DNA of 64,000 nucleotides from Aliiglaciecola sp. M165 (GCF_007197995.1 NZ_VKKH01000006.1:534223-598222), one strand, 5' to 3'; positions 33,215 through 43,390 are shown, counted from the stretch's first letter. The notes: generated from the letters alone by a model not told the origin. Numbers and translations are program-made.

Positions 33215-34063
33215 TCACTCCGATTCGTTTTTTTGAATGTTTTTTGAGGCGATTTCATCGGGTTGGACAAGTTCTAACATATTGATGATGGTGTCGCCGT
33301 ACACCTCAAAGAGGTCTGAAGAAAACGAAACATTTTGTTTCTCTTTGGCCGAGTTGATGCTGGCAAAATGCTTCAATTTAAAATAATGCAGCACACCAAT
33401 AAACTCTTTTTGTTTGTTTGCCACCGGAACGGAATCGTTGTGCTCCCACAACCCCCATTCCATCGCGGTATTCAAATCCGTATTGGCATTGACGGTGGCT
33501 ACTTTAGCATTGAGTAATGTACCCACTTTGGTTTTATTTTCAGCCTTTAACAAGTCGCCAATATACAATGTGCCTAATAACGCGTGGCTACTATCTACGA
33601 CGTAAACCCATTGCAAATATGAGTAGTCTCTTGTTCTGAGTCGCAGGATGACTTCGCTGACTTCCATTTTGCTATCTGCGATCAGGACATTTGTTTCAAC
33701 CATTGATCCAATCGAATACTCCGGATAGTTGATAAGCATCCGGCACAATGCTTGTTTTCTTTTTGACAATAGCGAAAGCGTTTTAGAGCGTGTTTTATCA
33801 TCCACATAACGCAAAATTGCTGACAGGTCTGTAATCTCCATTGATTCTGTTAGTTTTTGACATTGCTCATTGGAAAAATGTTGAAAAAGTTTTGCTGCAA
33901 CACTGGGGATCATGGACTTCAGTACATTAACAGCCGAATCCAGAGGCGCGTCTTTGACAATTTCTGCAGCATGAGTATCATCTACCAACTCTAGCTTTCG
34001 GGCCGCTGCAACGGGTTCAGCCTGCAAAAAATGCAGGGTCAGACTGTAATGAAGATCACTCAT
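33215..34063 (-). CDS. Stand-alone MgtE N/CBS-domain protein
   Basis: 282 residues, no membrane helices. It has the helical superhelix of the MgtE N domain (DSAVNVLKSMIPSVAAKLFQ), then a CBS pair (YSIGSMVETNVLIADSKMEV; WVYVVDSSHALLGTLYIGDL). This is the regulatory half of MgtE as a separate soluble protein. It overlaps mscS by 4 bases (ATGA) and ends just before mgtE. It may form mixed complexes with MgtE or sense Mg2+ or nucleotide for the operon; both are inference. Confidence 0.8.
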   Translation of the reverse strand: MSDLHYSLTLHFLQAEPVAAARKLELVDDTHAAEIVKDAPLDSAVNVLKSMIPSVAAKLFQHFSNEQCQKLTESMEITDLSAILRYVDDKTRSKTLSLLSKRKQALCRMLINYPEYSIGSMVETNVLIADSKMEVSEVILRLRTRDYSYLQWVYVVDSSHALLGTLYIGDLLKAENKTKVGTLLNAKVATVNANTDLNTAMEWGLWEHNDSVPVANKQKEFIGVLHYFKLKHFASINSAKEKQNVSFSSDLFEVYGDTIINMLELVQPDEIASKNIQKNESE

Positions 34064-34926
34064 CGAGGGGCCTTTTGAGATGCTATCTTTTCGTCGTTGT
34101 CTGTTTCATTGAATAGCAAAATTTCACAGGGTAATTCGTTATAAATTTTTGCCGGGATCAGTACTCGGCCATTTTCTGTTTCCAGCTCTAGAGACGTTTG
34201 CAAAAAGCCTAATACCTTGCCCCTGTATTCACCTATTTGTATATATTCGCCAATGTGAAGATGTTTGCCAGCCTGTCTGGAGCCTACCAGATTTTTTACT
34301 AATTCTTTGCTACCTAGGCCATAAGCTAGGGCTATTCCGAAACTGAAAATAGCGACCTCGACGATAATCAGCGTGGTAATAAATTGTATGTTCATTCCCA
34401 ATTGCTCAATACCGACAACAATAGCAATGCCCACAATCATCCATTTAGTCAATATCCCTATGCGGGTACTGTATTTTATCCCGGTGCTTGATGCCGCTGC
34501 CTCGGCCATGGTTTTTGCAACATTACCTATCAAAAAGCCGCCGACAACAATAACTATGCCAGCCAAAACATTGGGCAAATAACCGAGCAATTCCCGTAGC
34601 CAAGTGGCAATAAATTCAATACCCAGGCTCGACAGGGATGCGGCAAAGAAAAATATCATGATTAGCCAGAATACGGTCCGGCTTATTATCTTTGCATGCT
34701 GGGGTTTGATGCTGACAGATTTGTTTAAAGACAGCGCATTTCCAGCTCTATTGAGTAGTTTTCCGGTAAAGCTCACTAATGTCAGTGTTAGTCGGCCAAA
34801 CAAAAATGCAATCAACCAGCCAATCAGCAATAAAACCAGTGCGCCAATGATTTGGGGTACATAGGCGACTAAGTAACCGACCAATTGCTCGTAATTGTTT
34901 TTCAGTACAACTTCCCAATCAGACAT
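34060..34926 (-). CDS. MscS-family mechanosensitive channel
   Basis: 288 residues. N-terminal membrane helices (APQIIGALVLLLIGWLIAFL and more) are followed by a pore-type region. The soluble beta-domain segment is GEYIQIGEYRGKVLGFLQTS, slightly degenerate against the usual FRVGDWIEV form. The sequence is closer to the small MscS-like (conserved TM helix) family than to E. coli MscS. First gene of an operon with the two MgtE-type proteins. Confidence 0.82.
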   Translation of the reverse strand: MSDWEVVLKNNYEQLVGYLVAYVPQIIGALVLLLIGWLIAFLFGRLTLTLVSFTGKLLNRAGNALSLNKSVSIKPQHAKIISRTVFWLIMIFFFAASLSSLGIEFIATWLRELLGYLPNVLAGIVIVVGGFLIGNVAKTMAEAAASSTGIKYSTRIGILTKWMIVGIAIVVGIEQLGMNIQFITTLIIVEVAIFSFGIALAYGLGSKELVKNLVGSRQAGKHLHIGEYIQIGEYRGKVLGFLQTSLELETENGRVLIPAKIYNELPCEILLFNETDNDEKIASQKAPR

Positions 34927-34998
34927 TAGCGTTTCCCGTATATGTTCGAACGTAAAATATTAATCAATTTAAAGAGCAGAGTCAGGCACAAACTTTGT

Positions 34999-35904
34999 TT
35001 ACCCTTTTCCTTGTGTCCGTGTTCTGTATGGCTTGGCATTCTTTTCAATAAATTGAAAAATCATGTCAGCAACATCTTTTTTGGTCGCAGTTTCAATACC
35101 TTCTAATCCAGGGGAAGAATTTACTTCCATAACAACTGGACCTCTTTCTGCTCTGAGTAAGTCTACGCCACAAACGTTTAAACCCATAACATTAGCAGCG
35201 GCAACTGCGCTAGCGCGTTCCTCTTTACTGAGTTTCACGAGTGTAGCAGAGCCCCCTCGATGAAGGTTAGAACGAAACTCGCCTTCAGCGCCTTGTCGTT
35301 TCATCGCAGCAACAACTCTGTCACCCACAACAAAACAACGTATATCTGCGCCGCCAGCCTCTTTGATAAATTCTTGAATGAGTATGTTGGCATTGAGTCC
35401 CATAAAGGCTTCAACGATTGCTTCTGCGGATTTGACCGTGTCAGCCAACACAACCCCAATGCCTTGAGTACCCTCCAATAACTTGATAACACACGGCGCC
35501 CCGCCGACATTTTTAATCAAATCCTTGACGTTGTCTGGACGATTGGCAAACCCAGTTCTTGGCAAGCCTATACCTTTTCTAGAGAGTAATTGCATTGAAC
35601 GTAACTTGTCTCGCGAACGGCTAATGGCGACAGATTCATTGACACTGAAACTACCGGTCATTTCAAATTGCCTAACAACTGAAGTGCCATAAAAAGAGAT
35701 ACTGGCACCTATTCGTGGAATAATTGCATCGTAGCGTGGAAGCTGTTTACCTTTGAATCTCACTGCGGGTTTACTGCTAGTGATATCCATGTAACAGTGC
35801 AAAGTATCGATAATGTCCACTTCGTGTCCGCGCGCTTGACCTGCCTCTTTTAATCGGCGCGTTGAATACAAGTTTTTGTTTCTGGATAGAATGGCGATTT
35901 TCAT
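34999..35904 (-). CDS. rimK: RimK-type alpha-L-glutamate ligase
   Basis: 301 residues (E. coli RimK is 300). ATP-grasp enzyme. It opens [20 protein letters not shown] as in RimK, then [10 protein letters not shown], the ATP-grasp core [31 protein letters not shown] and the metal site [14 protein letters not shown]. It adds glutamates to the C-terminus of ribosomal protein S6 or similar acceptors. It is separate from mscS by 72 bases. The usual partner protease RimB is not adjacent. Confidence 0.93.
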   Translation of the reverse strand: MKIAILSRNKNLYSTRRLKEAGQARGHEVDIIDTLHCYMDITSSKPAVRFKGKQLPRYDAIIPRIGASISFYGTSVVRQFEMTGSFSVNESVAISRSRDKLRSMQLLSRKGIGLPRTGFANRPDNVKDLIKNVGGAPCVIKLLEGTQGIGVVLADTVKSAEAIVEAFMGLNANILIQEFIKEAGGADIRCFVVGDRVVAAMKRQGAEGEFRSNLHRGGSATLVKLSKEERASAVAAANVMGLNVCGVDLLRAERGPVVMEVNSSPGLEGIETATKKDVADMIFQFIEKNAKPYRTRTQGKG

Positions 35905-36192
35905 TTAATTAGCCTTTTGTAACGCGAATTAGCGCTCGGTTGCTGGTTTATCAAGGTGATTTCACATTAGCTATGTGTGACGTTGGTGCACTGCCGACTC
36001 GCACCATAAGTGAATATTGATACAGTAGTTCCTTTTAGATCGCCGGACTCTTCTACAGTTTAGCAGACTCTGCATTTTGTCCCTGGTAATCATAATCCTT
36101 AAGTGTATTTAATGCATGTTTAAAAGGTTAGTATAGGTTTATAAGTTCAATTGTGAACGTTGAAAATAGTTTCAGTTATAACGGTGGTTACC

Positions 36193-37239
36193 ATGAGTGA
36201 AGTGTTTCAGGCAAGTACGCAAGTCTTTGTATGGATTGGAATCGCAATTTGCATTGTTCATAGTGCGGTGTTTTCAGGCCTGAATCTCGCGTTTTTTAGT
36301 ATGAGTCGTCTCCAGTTAGACGTTGAGGTAAAACAAGGCAATGATGCTGCAAAAACCATTTTATCTATGCGTGAAGACTCTAATTTTCTGCTGGCAACAA
36401 TTTTGTGGGGGAACGTCTCGATAAATGTACTACTCACCCTTTTATCGGATTCTGTATTAGCCGGTATTTATTCGTTTTTGTTTTCCACAATCGCCATCAC
36501 ATTTTTGGGTGAGATTATTCCACAGGCTTATTTTTCCAGAAATGCGTTTAAAATGGCCTCTTTGTTGACGCCGATTATCCGTTTTTATCAAAAGGTTATG
36601 TATATTGTGGCGAAGCCGACCGCCATTTTATTGGATGGTTGGCTGGGCAAAGAGGGAATTACCTATTTTCGTGAAGAAGAACTCAAAGCGATTATTTTAG
36701 CTCACGCTGAGGCCAATGAAGCTGAAGTCGTTCCTGTTGAAGGCGTTGGTGCGCTGAACTTCCTCGAAATAGATAAAGTGTCGGTGATGGAGGAGGGCGA
36801 AGTGTTAGATCCAAAAAGTATTATTTCGTTGCCATGTAAACTTGACCTTCCTGTTATCCCAGAAACTAAAAGCGCCGCAGGTGCGAGTTTTGTCAGGTCG
36901 GTGAATGAGTCTGGCCATAAGTGGGTTGTTTTAACCGACAAGCATAATGTGCCGCAACTCGTGCTAGATGCTGATGGTTATTTACGTGTGCTGTTGGACG
37001 AGAACGTAACCTTGAGCGATCCCTATGCATTTTGTCATCGGCCCGTAGTTATCAAGGACGAGAATTGTACTTTGGGCAGTGCTCTTAGTCGGCTAAAGCA
37101 AGCCTCTGACCTTTCAGAATCATCAACTGACGTGCTCAATCATGATTTAGTGCTCGTTTGGACAGATTTAGAAAAGCGCGTTATCACTGGTGCAGATGTG
37201 TTGGGTCGACTATTGAAAGGGATTGGAAATCACGACTAA
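36193..37239 (+). CDS. CNNM/DUF21-domain membrane protein
   Basis: About 348 residues from the ATG at 36193. The N-terminal DUF21/CNNM membrane domain has FSGLNLAFFSMSRLQLDVEV and the following GNDAAKTILSMREDSNFLLA, ILWGNVSINVLLTLLSD, FLGEIIPQAYFS. The cytosolic part is only weakly CBS-like. The family includes CorC/YfjD-type proteins tied to Mg2+ or Co2+ handling. Its neighbours (MgtE, MscS, two cation exchangers) support an ion role. Unusually, the CorC-type HlyC domain is not evident. Confidence 0.82.
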   Translation: MSEVFQASTQVFVWIGIAICIVHSAVFSGLNLAFFSMSRLQLDVEVKQGNDAAKTILSMREDSNFLLATILWGNVSINVLLTLLSDSVLAGIYSFLFSTIAITFLGEIIPQAYFSRNAFKMASLLTPIIRFYQKVMYIVAKPTAILLDGWLGKEGITYFREEELKAIILAHAEANEAEVVPVEGVGALNFLEIDKVSVMEEGEVLDPKSIISLPCKLDLPVIPETKSAAGASFVRSVNESGHKWVVLTDKHNVPQLVLDADGYLRVLLDENVTLSDPYAFCHRPVVIKDENCTLGSALSRLKQASDLSESSTDVLNHDLVLVWTDLEKRVITGADVLGRLLKGIGNHD

Positions 37240-37255
37240 GGCATAACAATGAAAA

Positions 37256-38209
37256 TCAATAATATTGAATGCCAACCCAAGAGTATGTCGCGTAAAGCGT
37301 CAGCATCAATGCGCCAGTTGCTCGATGTATTTTCTTTGTGCTCCATAATAGAATTAGCAGTGCGATGGCACACACCAACATCGCCCACATATCATAATTG
37401 ATTATTCTTGATGTTGGCGCTAAGGGATCCAGAACAGAGGCGATGCCCAAGATCCCAAGAATGTTAAATATATTGCTCCCCAGGACATTCCCAATCGCCA
37501 CGTCGACGTGTTTTCTGATGACTGCAATAATTGAAATACTCAGCTCCGGAAAAGATGTTCCCACTGCAACAATCGTCAAGCCAACGGTTGCTTCACTGAT
37601 ACCTAATGATATAGCGACCGAACTGGCACCTTTTAACAAAAAATGAGAACCGCTGAGCATCATTGCTAATCCTGCTATCACAAATGCAATCAGTGACAAC
37701 CAGTGTGTCGGATAGCGCTGTACTTCTTTGGCTTCATTAACGTGCATTACAGCAGATGGAATTTGCTCCGATTTCTCTGTTATGTATACCCACAGGAGGT
37801 AAAGACAAAGTCCACTTATTAGGGTTAATCCACCGACTAAATTAAGCAAGCCTAACGACATAAGCAGACAGCACAATAGAGTAGACAATAGCGCACTGGT
37901 TGCATCTCGTTGCAGTGCTCGGCGTTGGATGGTCAGTGGTCTAATAATGGCGCAAAGCCCCAGAATCAATAATATATTGCCTATATTACTGCCTACTACG
38001 TTGCCAATGGCGATATCTTGACTGCCTTTGAGCGTCGCATCGACTGATACAGCGAGCTCGGGTGCAGATGTACCAAAACCTACAATAAGAATCCCCGCCA
38101 TTAATGGTGACACTTGATATTTATTTGCGGCTCCCAATGCACCCCTGATCAGTGCTTCACCACCAAGACTCAATAGTGCAATACCACAAAAAATGAAGAC
38201 GAGATCCAC
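37256..38209 (-). CDS. Calcium/sodium antiporter, YrbG/CaCA family (second copy)
   Basis: 317 residues, about ten membrane helices. The duplicated alpha repeats are GFGTSAPELAVSVDATL / GNVVGSNIGNI and AVGTSFPELSISIIAV / GNVLGSNIFNI. It is clearly a paralogue of 30753-31718 but not near-identical, so an old duplication or separate origin. Convergent with the CNNM gene. Confidence 0.92.
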   Translation of the reverse strand: MDLVFIFCGIALLSLGGEALIRGALGAANKYQVSPLMAGILIVGFGTSAPELAVSVDATLKGSQDIAIGNVVGSNIGNILLILGLCAIIRPLTIQRRALQRDATSALLSTLLCCLLMSLGLLNLVGGLTLISGLCLYLLWVYITEKSEQIPSAVMHVNEAKEVQRYPTHWLSLIAFVIAGLAMMLSGSHFLLKGASSVAISLGISEATVGLTIVAVGTSFPELSISIIAVIRKHVDVAIGNVLGSNIFNILGILGIASVLDPLAPTSRIINYDMWAMLVCAIALLILLWSTKKIHRATGALMLTLYATYSWVGIQYY

Positions 38210-38287
38210 GTTAACTCCTTAAAATTTACAGCAGAAATTACGATGAAAAGATGCACGTATGGGCATTAGTTTCAATCTGGATGACTG

Positions 38288-39391
38288 CTAATTGCGGGGC
38301 ACAACCAGATGTTCAAGTAAATCAATAAATCCTTTCACCGAGGTTTTAGGCGCAGCTTCCGCTAGGGTGTGGTAGCCCGAAGTCGCGACTTGCACGGTAG
38401 TGCCGTCTACCATCTTGTTTGATGCGACTATTATGCGCCCCATTTCTGTCGACCCGATTGAAGCCGGCGGCAGCCCTTTTTCCAAAGCGACGATGTTTTG
38501 CGATTCAACATATTCATCTTTGTATTGATATGACAAACCCAAGGCCTGGCAGGTATTTGCTAACCGCTGGGTCAATTCTTGATTGAAGGTCGAATTTGCA
38601 TCTTTTCTGCGAAGAATCACGTTGTGCTTAGCTGCGGAATTCAGATCAGGGTAGGGACTAGTATCTAACACCAATAACTGATTAGTTGTACTACCAAACC
38701 GTCTGAACCATTCGAGTAAATAACGCCAACTTTTTCCCGCTTCTTCTTGAGCCGTAAAAAATGCGGTGCCTTGGTATCCAATTTCAAATAAGTAGATCAA
38801 AACAGCCACACTGAATATATTATCTAACTGCCCGACAATAGCATCTTCTTTGATTGTTAGCTGATCTCGAAATGCGATAGGTGTGCCAGCAACTAGGTGT
38901 TCCAGCCCTGTTACATCAAAAATGACATTGTTCCTTTTTGGACATACGCTCGCACCATTAATTCTGCCCTGACCTAAGTAACTTCCAGACCAAGGTTCAT
39001 AAGCAAATACGGATTCTCCTTCAAAGCGGGTGACAACTTTTTTCATTAGCGACTCGCTTACAGAGTTTCCTAATAAGTCAGATCGCGCTCCGGCAACAAA
39101 GGCTGCATATTGGAATTCATCAGGGCCGGTACATATCAGGCCGTGTCTATCGGTGTGTGCCGACAAATACCAGCTATCTGGCGAGTCTCCCTCGGCGACC
39201 AATAGTCCTTCGTACCATGTCACTTTGACATTTCGTTCTTCCAATTCACGCTGTAATACGCGGTAAAATGAATGCTCAGCACCAATCACACTAGGGTGAC
39301 GGATAAGATTTTTTAATATGGATAGAAATGCTTCAGGAAGTGCTGCTGAACCATAGGGACTTTGCGTTTCGGCATACATAAATTGTTTCAC
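38288..39391 (-). CDS. M42-family (glutamyl aminopeptidase-like) metallopeptidase
   Basis: 367 residues. Metal-site motifs of the M28/M42 fold: YLSAHTDRHG (first His and Asp), VGQLDNI (bridging Asp), TAQEEAG (catalytic Glu pair), VLDTSPYPD and the late SGYHTLAEA. The family consists of cytosolic di-zinc aminopeptidases or related hydrolases. Substrate unknown. It is alone in its unit, with a 327-base gap upstream. Confidence 0.82.
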   Translation of the reverse strand: MKQFMYAETQSPYGSAALPEAFLSILKNLIRHPSVIGAEHSFYRVLQRELEERNVKVTWYEGLLVAEGDSPDSWYLSAHTDRHGLICTGPDEFQYAAFVAGARSDLLGNSVSESLMKKVVTRFEGESVFAYEPWSGSYLGQGRINGASVCPKRNNVIFDVTGLEHLVAGTPIAFRDQLTIKEDAIVGQLDNIFSVAVLIYLFEIGYQGTAFFTAQEEAGKSWRYLLEWFRRFGSTTNQLLVLDTSPYPDLNSAAKHNVILRRKDANSTFNQELTQRLANTCQALGLSYQYKDEYVESQNIVALEKGLPPASIGSTEMGRIIVASNKMVDGTTVQVATSGYHTLAEAAPKTSVKGFIDLLEHLVVPRN

Positions 39392-39718
39392 CTAGATTTA
39401 CCCATACACTCGATCGGGTTTACTGAATATCATCACGTATTCAAACTGTGCAGCGCATCAAGACGTCAATGTATGAGGGGTACGCTTTTCGTTGAGAGCA
39501 CTGCATAACCATACTCACCCATTTTCATCCATGAAGGGCCGTGTTGAATACAAAGCCTAGTTAACATGAAGCTAGTGGTGGTAAATGTAGTCTATATTAC
39601 GGAATAGGCTGTACACTTTTTTACCGATTCCCTGTCAATTCACTAAATTAGATTATCTTCCTCATGTTTAGCAGGTAATATATTTAGGGTCTTTTACTAA
39701 ATTTACTGGGTAGGTTAC
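39392..39718. other. 327-base intergenic region
   Basis: Lies between the divergent M42-peptidase and phosphatase genes, so it must hold promoters for both. I see no gene, no strong hairpin and no clear operator. AT-rich segments near 39630-39700 are the likely promoter area of the phosphatase. Confidence 0.4.
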
Positions 39719-40195
39719 GTGGCTGAAAAGAAGAAAATTTCATCGGTATTGTTTATTTGCTTGGGGAATATTTGTCGCTCACCCAGCGCAGAAGCGGTGT
39801 TCAGACATAAAATCAGGCAGCACAACCTGTTTGTAGAGGTAGATTCCGCGGGAACACAGGGCTTCCATACTGGTTGTGCACCGGATGAGCGTTCGGTGCA
39901 GGCCGGTGAGGCCAGAGGTTATGATTTTGGTGGATTAAAATGCCGTAAAGTGAATGAAATGGATTTCGAACAGTTTGATTTGATCATCGCGATGGATGAT
40001 TCGAATTTGAAAAATTTGCAACGTGACAGCAGGGAAGAACACCATCATAAAATCAAATTGTTTATGGAATTTTCAAGCTTTGAAGATGATGTTGTACCTG
40101 ATCCTTATTATGGCGGTAAAAAAGGTTTTGAGTACGTTCTCGATTTAATCGAAGACGCCGCTGATGGGTTAATCGAACACATTAAACGCAGCTAA
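39719..40195 (+). CDS. Low-molecular-weight protein-tyrosine phosphatase
   Basis: 158 residues, starting with GTG at 39719. The CX5R active-site loop is in VLFICLGNICRSPSAEAVF, the general acid in VPDPYYGGKKGFEYV. The first half reads like the eukaryotic-type / stand-alone LMW-PTP rather than the Wzb capsule type, and no kinase or exopolysaccharide gene is adjacent. Cytoplasmic. Confidence 0.93.
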   Translation: MAEKKKISSVLFICLGNICRSPSAEAVFRHKIRQHNLFVEVDSAGTQGFHTGCAPDERSVQAGEARGYDFGGLKCRKVNEMDFEQFDLIIAMDDSNLKNLQRDSREEHHHKIKLFMEFSSFEDDVVPDPYYGGKKGFEYVLDLIEDAADGLIEHIKRS

Positions 40196-40339
40196 TATGG
40201 CTATTTTTCCTCTTAAATGTCGGTTTTAGTCCATTGTTGAATACATTAGCGCCATTTGGGATTGAAAATCCTTGTTAATGTCCGTACCTTCTCCTGCTTA
40301 GAGCTTCGAGTACACATCAATTTATTTAAAGGAACTACA

Positions 40340-41686
40340 GTGAGTCAATGGCAACCCGATAGTTGGAGAAATAAACCCATCCAACAACAGCCTACCTATC
40401 AAGACCAAAAACATTTAGCAGAGGTAGAGAAAACCCTGCAAAGTTATCCGCCATTAGTCTTTGCAGAAGAAACTCGTCTGTTGCATAAGCAACTGGGTGA
40501 TGTGGCAGAAGGAAAGGGCTTTTTACTTCAAGGCGGCGATTGCGCTGAATCCTTTGATGAATTCAATGCACCAAAGATTCGCGATACATTCAAAGTCATT
40601 TTGCAAATGGCTATAGTGCTGACGTTTGCCGGAAAATGTCCGGTAACAAAAGTCGCTAGAATGGCAGGGCAATATGCCAAGCCACGTTCATCAGACTTAG
40701 AAACGATCAATGGAGTTTCGCTCCCCAGCTACCGTGGCGATATTATTAATAGTTTTGAGTTTACTGATAAAGCCCGTCAGCCTGACCCACAACGCATGTT
40801 AGAGGCCTATCACAGAGGTGCATCGACGTTGAACTTGCTTCGCGCGTTTGCCCAAGGGGGATTAGCTGATCTGCACCAAGTTAATCGTTGGAATATGACG
40901 TTTGTTGAGAACAATCCGCTCAGGGAACGCTATCAAGATGTGGCTAACAGGTTGCAAGAAACATTAGAGTTTATGGATGTCATTGGCATCAACCATAACA
41001 ATAATGCAACCCTGCATGAAACCCATTTGTTTACCTCACATGAAGCTTTGCTGCTTAACTATGAACAAGCGTTAACCCGCATCGACACGTTAACGGGTAA
41101 ACCATACAACTGCTCAGCTCACATGGTTTGGATTGGTGAGCGTACGCGACAACTTGATCATGCGCATATAGAATTTTTCCGAGGTATACATAACCCAGTT
41201 GGTGTGAAAATTGGTCCATCAATGCAAGAAGATGAGCTGATTCAACTGATTGATGCATTAAACCCAGAGAATGATCCAGGTCGATTAACACTTATCACAC
41301 GTATGGGTGCCGAGAATCTTGAAAAGAATTTGCCTAGGCTGTTGCGCCGCGTAAAAGCGGAAGGTCGCAAAGTGGTTTGGAGTTCTGATCCTATGCACGG
41401 CAACACTAAAAAGGCATCTAGTGGGTACAAAACCCGCAACTTCGACGATATCTTAAGTGAAATTCAGCAGTTTTTCGCAGCTCATGATGCTGAAGGCACC
41501 CATCCTGGTGGCATCCATTTGGAGATGACGGGACAACACGTTACAGAGTGTACAGGTGGCGCATACCAAATCAGTGATGATGACTTGGCCCAAGCTTATA
41601 AAACACAATGCGATCCGAGGCTCAATGCCGATCAAGTGCTAGAAATGGCGTTCTTGGTCGCAGATCACCTCAAAGCTGGTAAGTAA
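40340..41686 (+). CDS. 3-deoxy-7-phosphoheptulonate synthase, class II
   Basis: 448 residues from the GTG at 40340, with AAAGGA 9 bases ahead; the longer frame has no such site. First enzyme of the shikimate pathway: PEP plus erythrose-4-phosphate gives DAHP. Class II (plant/mycobacterial AroG type) signatures: [61 protein letters not shown] and [13 protein letters not shown] strong terminator follows. Confidence 0.95.
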   Translation: MSQWQPDSWRNKPIQQQPTYQDQKHLAEVEKTLQSYPPLVFAEETRLLHKQLGDVAEGKGFLLQGGDCAESFDEFNAPKIRDTFKVILQMAIVLTFAGKCPVTKVARMAGQYAKPRSSDLETINGVSLPSYRGDIINSFEFTDKARQPDPQRMLEAYHRGASTLNLLRAFAQGGLADLHQVNRWNMTFVENNPLRERYQDVANRLQETLEFMDVIGINHNNNATLHETHLFTSHEALLLNYEQALTRIDTLTGKPYNCSAHMVWIGERTRQLDHAHIEFFRGIHNPVGVKIGPSMQEDELIQLIDALNPENDPGRLTLITRMGAENLEKNLPRLLRRVKAEGRKVVWSSDPMHGNTKKASSGYKTRNFDDILSEIQQFFAAHDAEGTHPGGIHLEMTGQHVTECTGGAYQISDDDLAQAYKTQCDPRLNADQVLEMAFLVADHLKAGK

Positions 41687-41715
41687 GTTTCCAAGTTTTT
41701 AATCTATTTAATTGT

Positions 41716-41757
41716 CAAAAACCGGTCTGAAATCTCTATTTCACACCGGTTTTTTTT
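41716..41757 (+). terminator. Terminator of the DAHP synthase gene
   Basis: AAAACCGGT-C-TGAAAT pairs with ATTTCA-CA-CCGGTTTT, followed by a run of T. It starts about 30 bases after the stop codon. A 72-codon minus-strand frame over this hairpin is therefore not credited as a gene. Confidence 0.88.
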
Positions 41758-42031
41758 AAATACCATTAAATCACTATCCAATTGAAACTCATCATAGTTA
41801 ACCCCAATCCCGAATAAGCAACGCCTGTAAGCACCGCTATTTATCCCCTTATCTTCGTTGTTCATTATGCGTTTAGAGCGACTAGACAACATAATTCTCG
41901 CCTTGATAAGGGAATAAATCACGGCACTTACCTATTAAAAACCAATATCAAAATGACGGTAGCTTCTATATCATTGATAAAGCTTTAAAAACTAAGCTAT
42001 TCCGACATTTCTTATCCAGAATTGGGGTTAG
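41758..42031. other. Intergenic region without a recognised feature
   Basis: Between the DAHP synthase terminator and the end of the VOC-family gene. It contains only the body of the unsupported minus-strand frame at 41704-41922. No hairpin or promoter is clear enough to report. Confidence 0.35.
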
Positions 42032-42433
42032 TTATTTATTTGTCGGTCCATGGCATACGGCTTCAACATTATTGCCATCTGGGTCAAACAAAAAAGCTGC
42101 AAAGTAGTGCTCATGATACATAGGGCGAAGTCCCGGTTCGCCATTATTACTGCCGCCGTTGTCTAAACCCTCTTTATGAAATACTTCAACTTGATTTTGG
42201 TCCTTCGCTGAAAACGCAACATGTCTCGGACTTGCAGCGTGTTTGACTTCGATTATCCAGAAAATCGGTTGTTGGGGAGGCCCAAAGGCACACATGCGTT
42301 GAGTAGGAAACTCAGGGTTCCAATCTGCGGTGAATTCCATCACTAATTCATGCCCAAGTGCTGCCATAACCTTGTGATAGAATTCCTTGGTCTTTGGATA
42401 GTCGGTGGCGTAGGTACTTAGGTGGTCAATCAT
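42032..42433 (-). CDS. VOC-family (glyoxalase/bleomycin-resistance fold) protein
   Basis: 133 residues. It opens MIDHLSTYATDYPKTKEFYH and ends AAFLFDPDGNNVEAVCHG, the standard metal-site segments (His near the start, Glu near the end) of the vicinal-oxygen-chelate fold. Substrate unknown. GGAGG lies just ahead of the ATG. It is 45 bases downstream of yebG on the same strand and could share its transcript. Confidence 0.87.
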   Translation of the reverse strand: MIDHLSTYATDYPKTKEFYHKVMAALGHELVMEFTADWNPEFPTQRMCAFGPPQQPIFWIIEVKHAASPRHVAFSAKDQNQVEVFHKEGLDNGGSNNGEPGLRPMYHEHYFAAFLFDPDGNNVEAVCHGPTNK

Positions 42434-42477
42434 TGATAGTCCTCCTTCTAATAATCAGGATTATTGACGTTCAAACG

Positions 42478-42768
42478 TTACGCTTGGCGCTTTTCAAGCT
42501 CAACGACTTGGGCTTTTTCGTCCTCTAACAACGCGCTGGCGTCCGCACCTTTTAACAATTTGCCGATAATGTCTTTATTCTTGGATAACAATATCGTTAA
42601 CTCTTCATTGGTGTCAGTATCCAGCTCAATGCCTTTAGCTTTTATGTAGGTTGCTAAGTTATCAGCAATATCCAACATCTTGTCATACTGGTCAGCGGCC
42701 TTTTTATCAGTGGTCACAAGCTTTTCTTCCCCATTATGTTCTACAACGTACTGGACTTTAATCGCCAT
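42478..42768 (-). CDS. yebG: SOS-induced protein YebG
   Basis: 96 residues from the ATG at 42768 (GGAGAAAG ahead). AIKVQYVVEHNGEEKLVTTD and KKAADQYDKMLDIAD match YebG, a small LexA-regulated protein of undefined function in E. coli. A consensus LexA box lies 43 bases upstream, which supports both the identity and its DNA-damage control. Confidence 0.92.
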   Translation of the reverse strand: MAIKVQYVVEHNGEEKLVTTDKKAADQYDKMLDIADNLATYIKAKGIELDTDTNEELTILLSKNKDIIGKLLKGADASALLEDEKAQVVELEKRQA

Positions 42769-42810
42769 CAATCTTTCTCCTATTCTTTTGAGAATATAAA
42801 GATAGATTAA

Positions 42811-42830
42811 TACTGTATAAAAATACAGTT
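42811..42830. promoter_or_regulatory. LexA (SOS) box of yebG
   Basis: TACTGTATAAAAATACAGTT: CTGT, eight AT-rich bases, ACAG, with the preferred flanking TA. It is a full match to the gammaproteobacterial LexA consensus and lies in the gap between yebG and the NYN gene. Confidence 0.92.
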
Positions 42831-42840
42831 AAAAGTGAAA

Positions 42841-43329
42841 TTAATTTAAAAGCGAACTTTCAAGTGTAATGGGCAGGTGCGTATCGACAGTATCTAGGAG
42901 AGATTTTGCGGTAAGCGATGGAACGCTCACTACATGAGTTTTAATATTGTGTTTGTGTTTAATGTGCCCTAAAAGAAGAGTGAAGTCTCCATCGCCACTC
43001 AACAGGTAGATGTCGTCGAGATCCTGGCTGTACTCCATTATGTCTATCGTGATGCCAACGTCCCAATCACCTTTTGCTGAACCATCACTACGAGTGATAT
43101 AAGGTTTGAGTTTGACCTGAAAACCGAGATGACGCAAAGCGTCTTGGAATTTCCGTTGACCATTGTCTTGGCTGGCAATAGCGTACGCAAAGGCAACCGA
43201 GATTTCTATGTCTTGATCGCCCTCTAGCTGTTGCATCAAGGCTCGATAGTTAAATTGGCGTTGATAGGCCTGTCGACAGGTGTAATAAATATTCTGTACA
43301 TCTACAAAGATGCCGACACGCTTTTTCAT
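42841..43329 (-). CDS. NYN-domain (LabA/DUF88-like) protein
   Basis: 162 residues. A single NYN (PIN-like) domain: KKRVGIFVDVQNIYYTCRQA (first acidic site), GDWDVGITIDIME and LLSGDGDFTLLLGHI, giving four conserved aspartates in a row of motifs. The family is predicted to cut or bind RNA. It lies just upstream of the yebG LexA box on the same strand, so read-through could link the two, but no terminator was seen. Confidence 0.88.
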   Translation of the reverse strand: MKKRVGIFVDVQNIYYTCRQAYQRQFNYRALMQQLEGDQDIEISVAFAYAIASQDNGQRKFQDALRHLGFQVKLKPYITRSDGSAKGDWDVGITIDIMEYSQDLDDIYLLSGDGDFTLLLGHIKHKHNIKTHVVSVPSLTAKSLLDTVDTHLPITLESSLLN

Positions 43330-43390
43330 AATTGTCTTCTTAGTAGTTTAAGAAACATCTAATATAACCCGCTTCTCGCGAGGACTAATA

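Noticed and set aside
41704..41922. 72-codon minus-strand frame downstream of the DAHP synthase gene
   Set aside because: Its 3' end is the stem and T run of a strong plus-strand terminator, no binding site precedes it, and I recognise no motif.
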